NCBI GenBank assembly: GCA_964424125.1
Contig: CAYRHS010000001.1
Coordinates: forward strand, 12,694-76,693
Origin: CAYRHS01 sp964424125
GTDB taxonomy: Bacteria; Actinomycetota; Acidimicrobiia; IMCC26256; JAOSJL01
Reading direction: 5' to 3'
Length of the DNA stretch: 64,000 nt
The notes under the pieces: model-generated
The model's input: the letters and a program-made list of their open reading frames with translations, nothing else
Told to the model about the DNA's origin: nothing
Database searches by the model: none
Shown: piece after piece, positions 51,845-60,923 of the stretch
Layout of the letters: each line of letters starts with the position of its first letter
Position numbering within the stretch: the first letter of the stretch is position 1
Made by a program: the position numbers and the translations under genes

Positions 51845-53422
51845 ATGACGGGTGACCGGGACCGCACCGAACGCTCGGGGGCGACGCTGGCCGAGGTGGA
51901 CGCAGCGCGGGGCGCGCTGCTCGACCCTGGCCGTCCCGAGGCCGTGAGGATCCAGCACGAACGAGGGAAGCTCACCGCACGCGAGCGCATCGCCGAGCTC
52001 CTCGACGACGGCAGCGCCGTCGAGTACGGCGCGTTCGCGACTCCTGACGAGATCGAGCGGCTCCGGGACGTCGAGGCGCCGGCCGAGGGACTGGTGACGT
52101 GCACGGGGACGATCGACGGACGCGCGGTGTCGGTGGTGGCGATCGACTTCACCGTGCTCGGAGGGAGCAACGGCAACGCCGGTGTCGCCAAGATCATCCG
52201 CATGGCTCGACTATCGCTCCAGCGCGGCTTCCCCCACGTTCTGCTCCTCGACGGGGGTGGTCATCGGATGCAGGAGATGGACAGCCGCGAGTTCGCCACC
52301 GCAGGGCCGAGCGCGTTCCGGGAGCAGGCGCTGATGTCGGGTTGGACCCCCCAGGTGGGCGCGCTGATGGGCCCGGCATTCGCGGGACCTGCCGCCCAGG
52401 CGGCATTCTGCGACTTCGTGCCGATCGTCGAGGGAACGGGCTCGATCGGCGTCGCAGGCCGCCCGCTGGTCCGAGCCGCGACGGGCGACGACGTCGGGAC
52501 CGAAGAGCTGGGCGGAGCGACGGTGCAGATGCGCAACGGCGTCGTCGATCTGATCGCGGAGGACGACCACGCGTGCCTGTCCGCCATCAAGGAGTTCCTC
52601 TCGTACCTCCCGACGAACGCGGGCGAAGCTCCGCCCGTCGCTCGCAGCGACGACCCGGCCGACCGCGAGGTTCCCGAGCTCCGCGAGGTCGTCCCCGAGA
52701 GTCGACGACGAGCCTACGACGTGCGCGCCGTGGTCCGGGGCGTGGTTGACGACGGAGACTTTCTCGAGCTGCGGGCGGGCTTCGGGCGCAGCGTCGTCTC
52801 CGCGCTCGCTCGGATCGACGGGCGCCCTGTGGGTGTGCTCGCCAGCCAGCCGCTCGTGCTCGCGGGCTCGTTCGACCGTGAGGCGTGCGTCAAGACGGCA
52901 CGGTTCGCCTCGATGTGCGACGCCTACGGCCTGCCGCTGGTGACGTTCATCGACTCCCCCGGGATGCTCGTGGGTCTCCAAGCGGAGACGCAGAACGTCG
53001 TTCGCCACGCCGCCAAGGTGCTGAACGTGCTCGGACACGCGACGGTGCCCATCGTGAGCATCGTGCTCCGCAAGGCGTACGGGCTCGCCTATCTAGCCCT
53101 CGCCGGCGGGCGCAGCTGGAACGCCGAGGCCTGCTTCCTGTGGCCGTCGGCCGAGGTCTGTCCGATGAGCATCGAAGGCGCGGTCGACCAGGCCTTCCGG
53201 AGGGACTGGGAGTCGGCCGACGACCCGGCGGCTGCACGTGAGGCCCTCATCGCCGAGCACTACCCCCGAACCACCCCGATGCGAGCGGCGTCGGGTTTCG
53301 GGGTGGACGACGTCATCGACCCCGCGGCGACGCGCCGCAAGATCGCCGACGTCCTGCGCGTGAACCGCGGGCGACGCCGGCTCGACGTCCCACCCAAGCG
53401 CCACGCGGTGGAGCCGATCTGA
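51845..53422 (+). CDS. Acyl-CoA carboxylase, carboxyltransferase (beta) subunit, copy 1
   Basis: 525 residues, both carboxyltransferase halves present. N-terminal CoA-binding part: HERGKLTARERIAELLDDG, then GTGSIGVAGRPLVRAATGDDV and EELGGATV. C-terminal half: IDSPGMLVGLQAE, LRKAYGLAYLALAG and the family ending PPKRHAVEPI-like. It moves CO2 from carboxybiotin to an acyl-CoA; propionyl-, methylcrotonyl- or geranyl-type substrates are all possible. No biotin carboxylase or biotin carrier gene is in the window, so an alpha subunit must come from elsewhere. Overlaps the TetR start by 1 nt (TGATG). Confidence 0.9.
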   Translation: MTGDRDRTERSGATLAEVDAARGALLDPGRPEAVRIQHERGKLTARERIAELLDDGSAVEYGAFATPDEIERLRDVEAPAEGLVTCTGTIDGRAVSVVAIDFTVLGGSNGNAGVAKIIRMARLSLQRGFPHVLLLDGGGHRMQEMDSREFATAGPSAFREQALMSGWTPQVGALMGPAFAGPAAQAAFCDFVPIVEGTGSIGVAGRPLVRAATGDDVGTEELGGATVQMRNGVVDLIAEDDHACLSAIKEFLSYLPTNAGEAPPVARSDDPADREVPELREVVPESRRRAYDVRAVVRGVVDDGDFLELRAGFGRSVVSALARIDGRPVGVLASQPLVLAGSFDREACVKTARFASMCDAYGLPLVTFIDSPGMLVGLQAETQNVVRHAAKVLNVLGHATVPIVSIVLRKAYGLAYLALAGGRSWNAEACFLWPSAEVCPMSIEGAVDQAFRRDWESADDPAAAREALIAEHYPRTTPMRAASGFGVDDVIDPAATRRKIADVLRVNRGRRRLDVPPKRHAVEPI

Positions 53423-54036
53423 TGGCGCGGGGCGGACGCTCGGAAGCGGCGGTCACCCGGGAGCGGATCCTCGCCGAAGCGGCGCAGCTCTTTCGCGAAC
53501 GCGGGTACGAGAAGACCAGCGTGAAGCTGCTCGGCGAGCGCCTCGGCGTCACCGCGCCGGCCCTCTACTACCACTTCCCGTCCAAGGAAGACATCCTCTT
53601 CGCCTATCTCGAGTCCGGGCTCGCGAGCGTCCTCGAGCGCACCGAGGAGGCGATCACCGCCGAGCGTGCGTCCGACCGTCTGCGCCAGCTCGTGCGGACC
53701 TACGTGCTCTTCGACCTCGGTGAGCTCCCGGGAAGCCGCGACTACGCGGCCGGCGTGTTCGGGTACTTCCAGCTCGTCGAGGCCCTCCCGCCCGAGCAGC
53801 GCCGTCAGCTGGACAAGCTCCAGCGCGCCTACCTCGACCTCATTCGCTCGATCGTGCGTGACGGCATCGACGGCGGCGAGTTCGACCCGATCGACGTCAC
53901 CGTCGCGTCCTTCGCGATCTCGGGGATGGTGATGGACACGTTCCACTGGTTCCGGGCGGGCCGCCGGCTCGGCCCCGCCGCGGTCGCCGATCTTTTCGCA
54001 GAGCTGGCGGTCCGGATGCTCGAGTCACGGGCGTGA
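53422..54036 (+). CDS. TetR-family transcriptional regulator 2
   Basis: 204 residues. HTH at about 15-58 (ILAEAAQLFRERGYEKTSVKLLGERLGVTAPALYYHFPSKEDIL). Ligand-binding helices end with SGMVMDTFHWFRAGRRL. It lies within the catabolic operon (1-nt overlap with the carboxylase, 4-nt GTGA overlap with the SDR), so its level follows that of the enzymes it may control. Candidate reader of the CTACTTTCCATTCATT element that heads this operon (inference). Confidence 0.9.
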   Translation: MARGGRSEAAVTRERILAEAAQLFRERGYEKTSVKLLGERLGVTAPALYYHFPSKEDILFAYLESGLASVLERTEEAITAERASDRLRQLVRTYVLFDLGELPGSRDYAAGVFGYFQLVEALPPEQRRQLDKLQRAYLDLIRSIVRDGIDGGEFDPIDVTVASFAISGMVMDTFHWFRAGRRLGPAAVADLFAELAVRMLESRA

Positions 54037-54917
54037 GCGTGGGGTCCCTCGACGGCCGAGCGGCGCTGGTCACCGGGGCCGGATCCGGGCTGGGCCGCGC
54101 GCACGCCCTGCGCCTCGCGGTCGAGGGCGCGGCCGTGGCGGTGAACGACGTCCACGGCGACGACGCTCGAGCGGTCGTCGAGCAGATCCGAGCGGCTGGA
54201 GGCGACGCGGTTCCGGCCGTCGGCGACGTCTCCGACTGGTCGACCGCGGAGCAACTGGTCGAGGACACGGTCCAGGATCTCGGTGAGCTCCACGTGCTCG
54301 TGAACAACGCCGGCAACCTCCGCCAGCGCGCGATCCCGAACATGAGCGAGGCGGAGTGGGACGACGTGATCCGCGTCCATCTCAAGGGTCACTTCGCCAT
54401 GCTGCGTTGGGCCGCGCGGCATTGGCGCGCCCGGCGCAAGGAGGGCCGACCCGTGCGGGCGTCCGTGGTCAACACCACCTCCAACTCGGGCCTGTTGGGC
54501 CAGCCGCTCCAGGTGAGCTACGCAGCGGCCAAGGCCGGCATCGCGGCCATGACGACCGTCGCGGCGCAGGAGCTCGCCGCGGACGGGGTCCGAGTGAACG
54601 CGGTCGCGCCCGCCGCCCGCACCGGGATGACCGAGGGGTTGGAGCCCTTGTACGACCTCGTGCAGCCACCCGATGAGGGCTTCGACCGCTGGGACCCCGA
54701 CAACGTCGCCGTGGTCGTCGCCGCCCTCGCGGCCGAGCGGTGCGAGCTCACGGGACAGTGCTGGCTGGTCTTCGGCGGCAAGATCCAGCGCTTCGCCCCG
54801 TGGTCGCTGGAGGAGCGACTCGAGCGCGAAGGGTCCTGGACGGTCGCCGAGCTCGCAGAGGAGCTCCCCCGGCTCCCCGCCACGACGTGGGTGGACCCGA
54901 TGTCGACCGTGCGATAA
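54033..54917 (+). CDS. SDR-family 3-hydroxyacyl-CoA/hydroxysteroid dehydrogenase
   Basis: 294 residues. TGAGSGLG at 14-21, NNAG at 91-94, active-site Ser near 150, Tyr163 and Lys167 (SYAAAKAG). Like the SDR at 9577 it has the MSEAEWDDVIRVHLKGHF helix and an extra C-terminal segment (about 240-294), again as in multifunctional-enzyme-2-like dehydrogenases. Probably oxidises a 3-hydroxyacyl-CoA. GTG start overlaps the TetR stop by 4 nt; last gene of the operon. Convergent with the AMACR-like gene at 54999. Confidence 0.87.
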   Translation: MSVGSLDGRAALVTGAGSGLGRAHALRLAVEGAAVAVNDVHGDDARAVVEQIRAAGGDAVPAVGDVSDWSTAEQLVEDTVQDLGELHVLVNNAGNLRQRAIPNMSEAEWDDVIRVHLKGHFAMLRWAARHWRARRKEGRPVRASVVNTTSNSGLLGQPLQVSYAAAKAGIAAMTTVAAQELAADGVRVNAVAPAARTGMTEGLEPLYDLVQPPDEGFDRWDPDNVAVVVAALAAERCELTGQCWLVFGGKIQRFAPWSLEERLEREGSWTVAELAEELPRLPATTWVDPMSTVR

Positions 54918-54998
54918 GGGCCGAGGAGGACGAGGGCCGCTGGCGCGGCGCACTGTCCCGGTCGACCGAGCGTCTCTGCGACCTCCACGGTGCTGGTA

Positions 54999-56189
54999 TC
55001 AGAGAATTGCGCGGGCTCGTCGGAGCTTCGCGATCTGTTGATCCGAGACGCCCCAGTCACGCAGCGCCTCGTCGGCGTGTTCACCGGGCCGGGGTGGAGG
55101 CCTTTGAATCACCGACTCCGTGCGGCTGAAGCGAGGCGCCGGAGCGGGTTGCACGACCCCGTCGATGTCGACGAACGTCCGACGGGCCCGGTTGTGGAGG
55201 TGTTCCGGCGCTTCCGCCATCGAGAGCACTGGCGCGAAGCAGACGTCCGTGTCCTGGAGGAGCTCGCACCACTCCGCCCGCGTCCGTTGTCGGAAGATCT
55301 CGGCAAAGCGGGTCTTCATCTCCGGCCAGCGCTCGCGGTCCATCTGATCGGGTAGCCGCTCACGATCGAGGTCGAGACGGCGTAGCAACTCGGCGTAGAA
55401 GGGGGGATCGGCGGCGGCGAGGGAGATGTACTTGCCGTCGGCGGTCTCGTAGACGTCGTAGAAGTGAGAGCCGCCGGTGATGTTGGTTCCTCGTTCGTCG
55501 CTCCAGACGCCCAGGGCTCGGGCGCCGTACTGCAACGTCATGAGGAGGGCGGCGCCGTCGACCATGGCCGCGTCGACTACTTGGCCTCGCCCCGATCGCT
55601 GGCGCTCGAGCAGGGCACACGTGACGCCGACGGTGAGGACCATGCCACCTCCCCCGAAGTCGCCGATCAGGGTCAGCGGCACCGTGGGGGGTTGACCGGG
55701 CCGCCCGATCGGCTCCAGCGTGCCCGCGAGGGCGATGTAGTTGATGTCGTGGCCCGCTGCCTGAGCCAGGGGGCCTTCCTGGCCCCATCCGGTGCCCCGC
55801 CCGTAGACCAGACCAGGATTGCGGCCCAGGCAGTCCTCGGGTCCGATGCCGAGGCGCTCGGCCACACCGGGCCGGAAGCCTTCGAGGAGGACGTCGGCTT
55901 CCTCGCACAGGTCCAGCACGAGGCAGACACCTTCCGGGTTCTTGAGATCCACCGCGATCGACCGGCGCCCCCGGCGGAGGACGAAGTCCAGCGGAGCCGG
56001 CGGCTCGTCTTCAGTGGCTCGCGCTCGCCGCTCTGCGTCGCCCTGCAGCTCGTCCGGCCCGGGGACCGTCTCTCGGGGTCGGTCGATGCGAACAACGTCG
56101 GCCCCCATGTCGGCCAGGAGCATCGCGCAGAACGGAACCGGGCCGACCGAGGCGACTTCGACCACCTTCAGTCCTTCGAGCGGTCCCAT
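54999..56189 (-). CDS. AMACR-type CoA-transferase III family protein, copy 2
   Basis: 396 residues. MGPLEGLKVVEVASVGP start, LLADMGADVVRIDR, AGHDINYIALAG (catalytic His) and LIGDFGGGGMVL (catalytic Asp), as in alpha-methylacyl-CoA racemases. It is a close relative of the protein at 30398, including the ending FSRTESVIQRPPPRPGEHADEAL. ATG start. Last gene of the minus-strand operon ligase - carboxylase - racemase. Confidence 0.9.
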   Translation of the reverse strand: MGPLEGLKVVEVASVGPVPFCAMLLADMGADVVRIDRPRETVPGPDELQGDAERRARATEDEPPAPLDFVLRRGRRSIAVDLKNPEGVCLVLDLCEEADVLLEGFRPGVAERLGIGPEDCLGRNPGLVYGRGTGWGQEGPLAQAAGHDINYIALAGTLEPIGRPGQPPTVPLTLIGDFGGGGMVLTVGVTCALLERQRSGRGQVVDAAMVDGAALLMTLQYGARALGVWSDERGTNITGGSHFYDVYETADGKYISLAAADPPFYAELLRRLDLDRERLPDQMDRERWPEMKTRFAEIFRQRTRAEWCELLQDTDVCFAPVLSMAEAPEHLHNRARRTFVDIDGVVQPAPAPRFSRTESVIQRPPPRPGEHADEALRDWGVSDQQIAKLRRARAIL

Positions 56190-56234
56190 GGCCCTCCAGT
56201 GCGACTCGGCCGGCGACCGCTCGCGACGCGCCGG

Positions 56235-57872
56235 CTAGAACGGTTCGATGTGGTGGTGCTTCGGGGGAAGCCGCCCCGGTCGGCGGCCCCGGCTCACTCG
56301 GAGCGCGGCGGCGAGGTGTCGTCGCGTCTCAGCGGGGTCGATGACGGCATCGACACCGAATCCGGAAGCCGCCCGCGCGGGCGTGGCCTGCTCGTAGAAG
56401 GACTCGATGAGCTCCGCCCTTCTTGCGGCGGGGTCGGGCGCGGCCTCGTACTCTCGATGAAAAGCGATGTCGACGGATCCCTCGATCCCCATCGCACAGA
56501 TCTCGGCGGTGGGCCAGATGAAGACCCCCTCGGCTCCGTAGCTGCGCCCGCCCGCCATGGCGACGTAGCCCCCGCCGTAGGCCTTGCGCAGGACGAGGGT
56601 GACGAGCGGCACGGTGGCGTGCCCGAATGCCATGAGCAGCTTCGAGGAGACACGGACCAGGGCTTGGCTCTCGGCGCCGCAACCTACGAGAAAACCGGGC
56701 GTGTCGATGAGGACGACCAGGGGTAGGCCGAAGGCATTGCAGAGGTAGATGAAGTGTGCTGCCTTCGTGCAGGCGGCACCATCGAGCGTTCCAGCCAGCA
56801 CCTTCGGCTGGTTGGCCACCACACCGACGGGCGTGCCTTCGAGGCGGCCGAGAGCGGTGACGATGTTCTCGGCGAACCGGGGCTTCACCTCGAGGAACTG
56901 ACCGTCGTCCAGGACGTGGTGGAGGACGGCCTTGACGTCGTAGGCCCGCCGGCGCTCGGGTGGCACCACGTCTCGAAGCTCGGGTGAGGCTCTGTCGGGC
57001 GGATCCTCGGTCGAACGGGTTGGAAGTGGCGCGGCCGCATTGGTCGGGAAGTAGGAGAGGTACTCCCGGATCAGGTTGATGCACTCACGATCGTCCTCCG
57101 CCTCGACATCGGCCACGCCGGTGCGAAGGTGGACGGCCGATCCACCCAGCTCCTCGGCCGAAAGGTCTTCCCCGGTACCCGCCTTGACCAGTTTCGGTCC
57201 CGCCATCCCGAGGGAGGAGGTGCCCTTCACCATCGGCACGAAGTCAGCCAGTCCTGCGATCATGGCCGGCCCGGCGAACGCCGGTCCCATGATCGCCGCC
57301 ACCAGGGGCGTCCAACCGGACATGAGGGGCATCTGGTCGAACGGCCCGATCGAGCCCCCGAATGCGAACATCCGGCTGTCCATAGCGTGTATCCGGTGAC
57401 CGGCGCCGTCGAGCAAGTTGAGGAAGGGAATCCCCCGACGGAGCGAGAGCTCTGCCATCGCTCGCATCTTGGCGCCACCGGGGGTGGTGGAGCTGCCGCC
57501 CAGAACGGTGAAGTCGACGGAGCCCACGGTGACCGGGCGCCCGTCGATCAGCCCGGTGCACGTGATCACGCCGTCGGCTGGACAGTCGGCTCCCTTGACG
57601 AGATCTACGGCTTGAACCCCCGGCGCGAGCTTGGTCTCATCCGGTGTGACCAGTGCGCCGTATTCGAGGCGGTCCTCCTCGTCGAGTAGGAGATCGATCC
57701 TCTCTCGGGCGGTCAGCTTGCCGCGGTCGTGTTGCTTGCGGACCGCGTCCGGGCGGGCCCGGTCGAGGACGCCTTCGTTCGCGTCGAGAGCGGCTTGCAG
57801 TTCTGGTCGGAGGCTGGACTCCCCCTCCACTTGCCCGGCGGAATCGTCATTGATGGTTCGGTCTTGTTCCAC
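56235..57872 (-). CDS. Acyl-CoA carboxylase, carboxyltransferase (beta) subunit, copy 2
   Basis: 545 residues. HDRGKLTARERIDLLLDEED, GTSSLGMAGPKLVKAGTGEDL, EELGGSAVHLRTGVADV; C-terminal half with IDTPGFLVGCGAES, LRKAYGGGYVAMAG and the ending LPPKHHHIEPF. Paralogue of the protein at 51845. Start taken as GTG 57870-57872, which has a GGAG site 8 nt upstream; a TTG at 57920 would add 16 residues. Gene order with the ligase upstream repeats that of the plus-strand operon. No alpha subunit in the window. Confidence 0.88.
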   Translation of the reverse strand: MEQDRTINDDSAGQVEGESSLRPELQAALDANEGVLDRARPDAVRKQHDRGKLTARERIDLLLDEEDRLEYGALVTPDETKLAPGVQAVDLVKGADCPADGVITCTGLIDGRPVTVGSVDFTVLGGSSTTPGGAKMRAMAELSLRRGIPFLNLLDGAGHRIHAMDSRMFAFGGSIGPFDQMPLMSGWTPLVAAIMGPAFAGPAMIAGLADFVPMVKGTSSLGMAGPKLVKAGTGEDLSAEELGGSAVHLRTGVADVEAEDDRECINLIREYLSYFPTNAAAPLPTRSTEDPPDRASPELRDVVPPERRRAYDVKAVLHHVLDDGQFLEVKPRFAENIVTALGRLEGTPVGVVANQPKVLAGTLDGAACTKAAHFIYLCNAFGLPLVVLIDTPGFLVGCGAESQALVRVSSKLLMAFGHATVPLVTLVLRKAYGGGYVAMAGGRSYGAEGVFIWPTAEICAMGIEGSVDIAFHREYEAAPDPAARRAELIESFYEQATPARAASGFGVDAVIDPAETRRHLAAALRVSRGRRPGRLPPKHHHIEPF

Positions 57873-57953
57873 TGGTGTCTCCGACGTTGTTGGGCCAAGG
57901 CCCCTGAGCCGTTGGGTCAAGGCGCGGTTCGAGCGGATGCCGGAATCGTGGGC

Positions 57954-59576
57954 TCAGCGCGGCACTTCGATTCCGGCCTTCTCACGGTCCCAGGTGCGCT
58001 CGTTCAGTGCATCCTCACGGAACTCGACTTTCCTGACCTTCTGGGTCTCGGTCTTGGGCAGGTCATCCACGAATTCCAGGTAGCGCGGGACCATGAATCG
58101 GGGCATTCGGGGGACGAGGAACTCGAGGAGCTCCTCGGGGCCGAGATGCCGCCCCGGCTTGAGCACCACCACGACCTTGACCTCGTCCTCGCCGAGCTCG
58201 GACGGCACGGCGATGGCGGCGCACTGGAGGATGTCGGGATGCTCGCTCACGAGCGCCTCGACCTCGAACGACGAGATGTTCTCACCTCGGCGCCGGATCG
58301 TGTCCTTGGTCCTGTCCACGAAGTAGAGCTGACCCCGCTCGTCGTAGGTGAAGGCGTCGCCGGTGTGGAACCACCCGTTCATCCAGGCCTTGGCCGAGTC
58401 TCTCGGCTTCCCGAGGTAGCCCGCATTCAATGTCCACGGTGCGGAGGATCGGACGATGAGCTCGCCTACGACCCCAGCCGGCACCTCGACGTCGTGCTCG
58501 TCGACCACGCGCACCTCGTAGCCCGGGTACCCCTTCTTGACCCGGCCACAGCTCTGGTGATTCTCGAGTGTGATCTCACCGAAGTCGTGGCCTAGCACGG
58601 GGCCGAGCTCGGTCATGGCGTAGGCGGTGCAGATGCGCGTGCCGAAGCGACTGCAGAAGTCCTCGAACTCGGGGATGACCGGCGCCATGACGACGTTGTG
58701 CAATGGAGTCTCCGCATCGTCGGGGCGGCGGTCCTGGCCGTAGATGAAACTGGTGAGAGCGCCGCCGACGATGGTGGTGGTGCAACCGTACGTGCTGATG
58801 TCGCTCCAGAAGTCGGTGACACTGAAGCGCTCTCGGACGAGAAGCCGAGCGTTCAGCAACGCCATGAGGTACGGCGGGAACTTGCCACTCAGGTGGAAGA
58901 CGGGATAAGGCGCGTAGAAGACGTCGTCCGCGTTGAGGTCGTCGAAAGGGAACGTTCGTGCGGCCTGGAGATGAAGAAGTGGCCAGGGGAGCATGACGCC
59001 TTTCGAGGGCCCCGTCGTGCCGGACGTGTAGATGATGCAGGCCAGATCCCAGAACTGGGGGCCGTGCAGGTCGGTCGCAGGACGGGCTGCGGAAAGGAGC
59101 TCCTCGCCGGCCACCACTCGGAAAGGGAAGTCCCGGCGGGGGGAGTCGGCGTCGAGGATGACGACGATCTCGAGTGCCGGGAGGCTCGAGGCCACCTCGT
59201 CGAGACGGTCGAGCAACTCGGCACGCGTCACCACCACCCGGGCCCCGCAGTCGGTCAGGGCGTAGCTCAGCATGCTGCCTCGGTAGTCGGTGTTGAGCGG
59301 GACCTCGACCGCGTTGAGCCAGGCCAGCCCGAGCCAGACGGAGTGGGCGTCGATGGACGGGGGAAGCATGGTGGCGACCGTCTCCTCCCGGGCTACCCCG
59401 AGGCGGCGAAGGGCATCGGCCCAGGTGAGCGCCGACTCGTGGAACTCGCCGTAGGTGGCGGAGCGACCGGTCACCTCTTGGAGGAAGACTCGCTCCGGGT
59501 TCTCGACCGCTCGCCTCCCGAGGACGTGGGGGAGGAGGAGTTCTCGGCCGACGGGTCGCGCGGTCTCGTTGGACAT
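57954..59576 (-). CDS. Acyl-CoA ligase (AMP-forming), CaiC-like
   Basis: 540 residues. YTSGTTGPSKGVMLPW, AYAMTELGPVLG, DRTKDTIRRRGENISSFEVEA and the late Lys region TETQKVRKVEFR. Same subgroup as 27036 and 50254 (shared ATYGEFHESALTWADALRRLGV opening). ATG at 59574-59576. First gene of the operon with carboxylase and racemase; palindromic site 8 lies 33 bp upstream. Confidence 0.92.
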   Translation of the reverse strand: MSNETARPVGRELLLPHVLGRRAVENPERVFLQEVTGRSATYGEFHESALTWADALRRLGVAREETVATMLPPSIDAHSVWLGLAWLNAVEVPLNTDYRGSMLSYALTDCGARVVVTRAELLDRLDEVASSLPALEIVVILDADSPRRDFPFRVVAGEELLSAARPATDLHGPQFWDLACIIYTSGTTGPSKGVMLPWPLLHLQAARTFPFDDLNADDVFYAPYPVFHLSGKFPPYLMALLNARLLVRERFSVTDFWSDISTYGCTTTIVGGALTSFIYGQDRRPDDAETPLHNVVMAPVIPEFEDFCSRFGTRICTAYAMTELGPVLGHDFGEITLENHQSCGRVKKGYPGYEVRVVDEHDVEVPAGVVGELIVRSSAPWTLNAGYLGKPRDSAKAWMNGWFHTGDAFTYDERGQLYFVDRTKDTIRRRGENISSFEVEALVSEHPDILQCAAIAVPSELGEDEVKVVVVLKPGRHLGPEELLEFLVPRMPRFMVPRYLEFVDDLPKTETQKVRKVEFREDALNERTWDREKAGIEVPR

Positions 59577-59609
59577 GGCCTGTCCCTAACCAGCTCAGCC
59601 GGAATAGAC

Positions 59610-59625
59610 GTTAACGAAGGTTCAC
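59610..59625 (+). promoter_or_regulatory. 16-bp palindromic operator-like site 8
   Basis: GTTAACGAAGGTTCAC, the copy closest to the consensus, in front of the ligase-carboxylase-racemase operon. Confidence 0.7.
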
Positions 59626-59632
59626 ATCGCGA

Positions 59633-59695
59633 TCAACTCATCGGGCATTCCTCGCCGGTGAAGGCGTCGAGGCGAGGAGGAACGTCGTCCGGCGG
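59633..59695 (-). pseudogene. C-terminal scrap of a second binding-protein gene
   Basis: Directly after the stop of the interrupted binding-protein gene, another frame reads PPRLDAFTGEECPMS and stops. This matches the family's C-terminal ending (TFFDAFTGEQC in the 35783 protein, NPLTGEECP just upstream). Only about 20 codons remain, with no start. It looks like the tail of a tandem copy lost by recombination. Confidence 0.55.
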
Positions 59696-59699
59696 AGTC

Positions 59700-60923
59700 C
59701 TAGGGCGAGGGGCACTCCTCCCCGGTGAGCGGGTTCGTGAACTCGCCCGCCTGGAGCTCTGCCTTCCCGTCGACCAGAGTCTCGAGCTGCGTGCACAGGT
59801 TGAAGACCCGCACCCCCGGGACGCCGACATCGACTGGTGCGGTGAAGTCCAGCGGGGGCAGCAGCCCCGTCTTCACGTCGGTCTGCTGCGGGAGGGCAGC
59901 CCACATCGCCTGGCTGGTGACCTCGCCCGCGGGCAGCGTTCGGGCCACGTCCGCGAACACCTGGACCGCGGTATAGCCGTTGATCCGGAATGCGCCGGTC
60001 TCGTCGAAGCCGGCTGCCTCCATGTCCGAGGTGTACTGGTCGTAGCCGGACCCCTCCGTCACGAACGGCTCGTGCGACATCAGACTGTCGACGATCTCGT
60101 CGCTGAGCGCCTCGCGCACCTGGTCGAGCTCGGTCGCCACGACCGCCATCGGGAAGTCCGGGACCGCCTGCTTCATCGCCACGATGAAGTTGGTTGCGTC
60201 TCCTCCCGGAAGCGCCATCATGAGCGATTCGGCGCCGCTCGCCTGCACCGCCTGCACGTAGGGCGCCATGTCGGGCGCGCCCTCCGGAACGGGAACGGAC
60301 TCCTGGATCTGGAGGCCGTACCGCTCGAGAGCCTGGTTGCCGAACTGGTCTACGATGGCGGCCTCGGGGATGTCCGGGACCACGGCGACGATCGACTCGA
60401 AGCCGGACTCGGCGAGGTCGACGGGCAACGCCGTCGCCGAGGTGAGCGCGCCGCCGACCAGGCTGAACACCGCCTCCGAGGTGAGGTCGGCCGCACCGGT
60501 GACGTCGATCCCGATCGCGGGGATCTGCGCGTCGACGAGGAGCGGGAGGTACTGCTAGCTGAGACCGCTGAGCACCGCGGCGGCCCCCATGTCGACCGCC
60601 TGGCGTCCGCATGCGGCCGCGGTGTTCGGGTCGTTGTTGGTGTCGCAGATCTCGACCTGGAGCTCGCTTCCGTTGATCCCACCGTCGCGGTTCACGGCCT
60701 CGACCCCGGCTTCGATGCCTTCGGGGATCTCCGGAGTCGACGCGATCCCGCCTGCGGAATACTCGCCGATGGCGACCACGGTGATCGGCGGGCCGGTGAA
60801 CTCGACCTTCTCGGTGGTCATCTCGTCGTCGCCGCCCGCGTCGTCGTCGTTGCCGCAGGCGGCGGCCACGAGCCCTACGGCCAGTGCGGCCACCCCGATC
60901 CTCTGCCAGATCCCGATCCTCAT
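59700..60923 (-). pseudogene. Liv-type substrate-binding lipoprotein 3, interrupted by an in-frame TAG
   Basis: Signal peptide with lipobox VAAAC (AVGLVAAACGNDDD), then ITVVAIGEYSAGG, CDTNNDPNTAAACGRQA as in proteins 1 and 2. After VLSGLS the frame hits TAG at 60555-60557. The same frame then continues without change (QYLPLLVDAQIPAIG) to a normal family C-terminus ending at 59700. Intact, the protein would be 406 residues plus the stop site. The single in-frame stop may be a real nonsense mutation, a sequencing error or, less likely, readthrough. ATG at 60921-60923 has GGGGGAG upstream and overlaps the amidase stop (ATGA). Confidence 0.8.

Noticed and set aside
60555..60557. Recoding of TAG as a sense codon
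   Set aside because: TAG ends normal genes here (SDR at 10536, small membrane protein at 1285), so a nonsense mutation or error is simpler.
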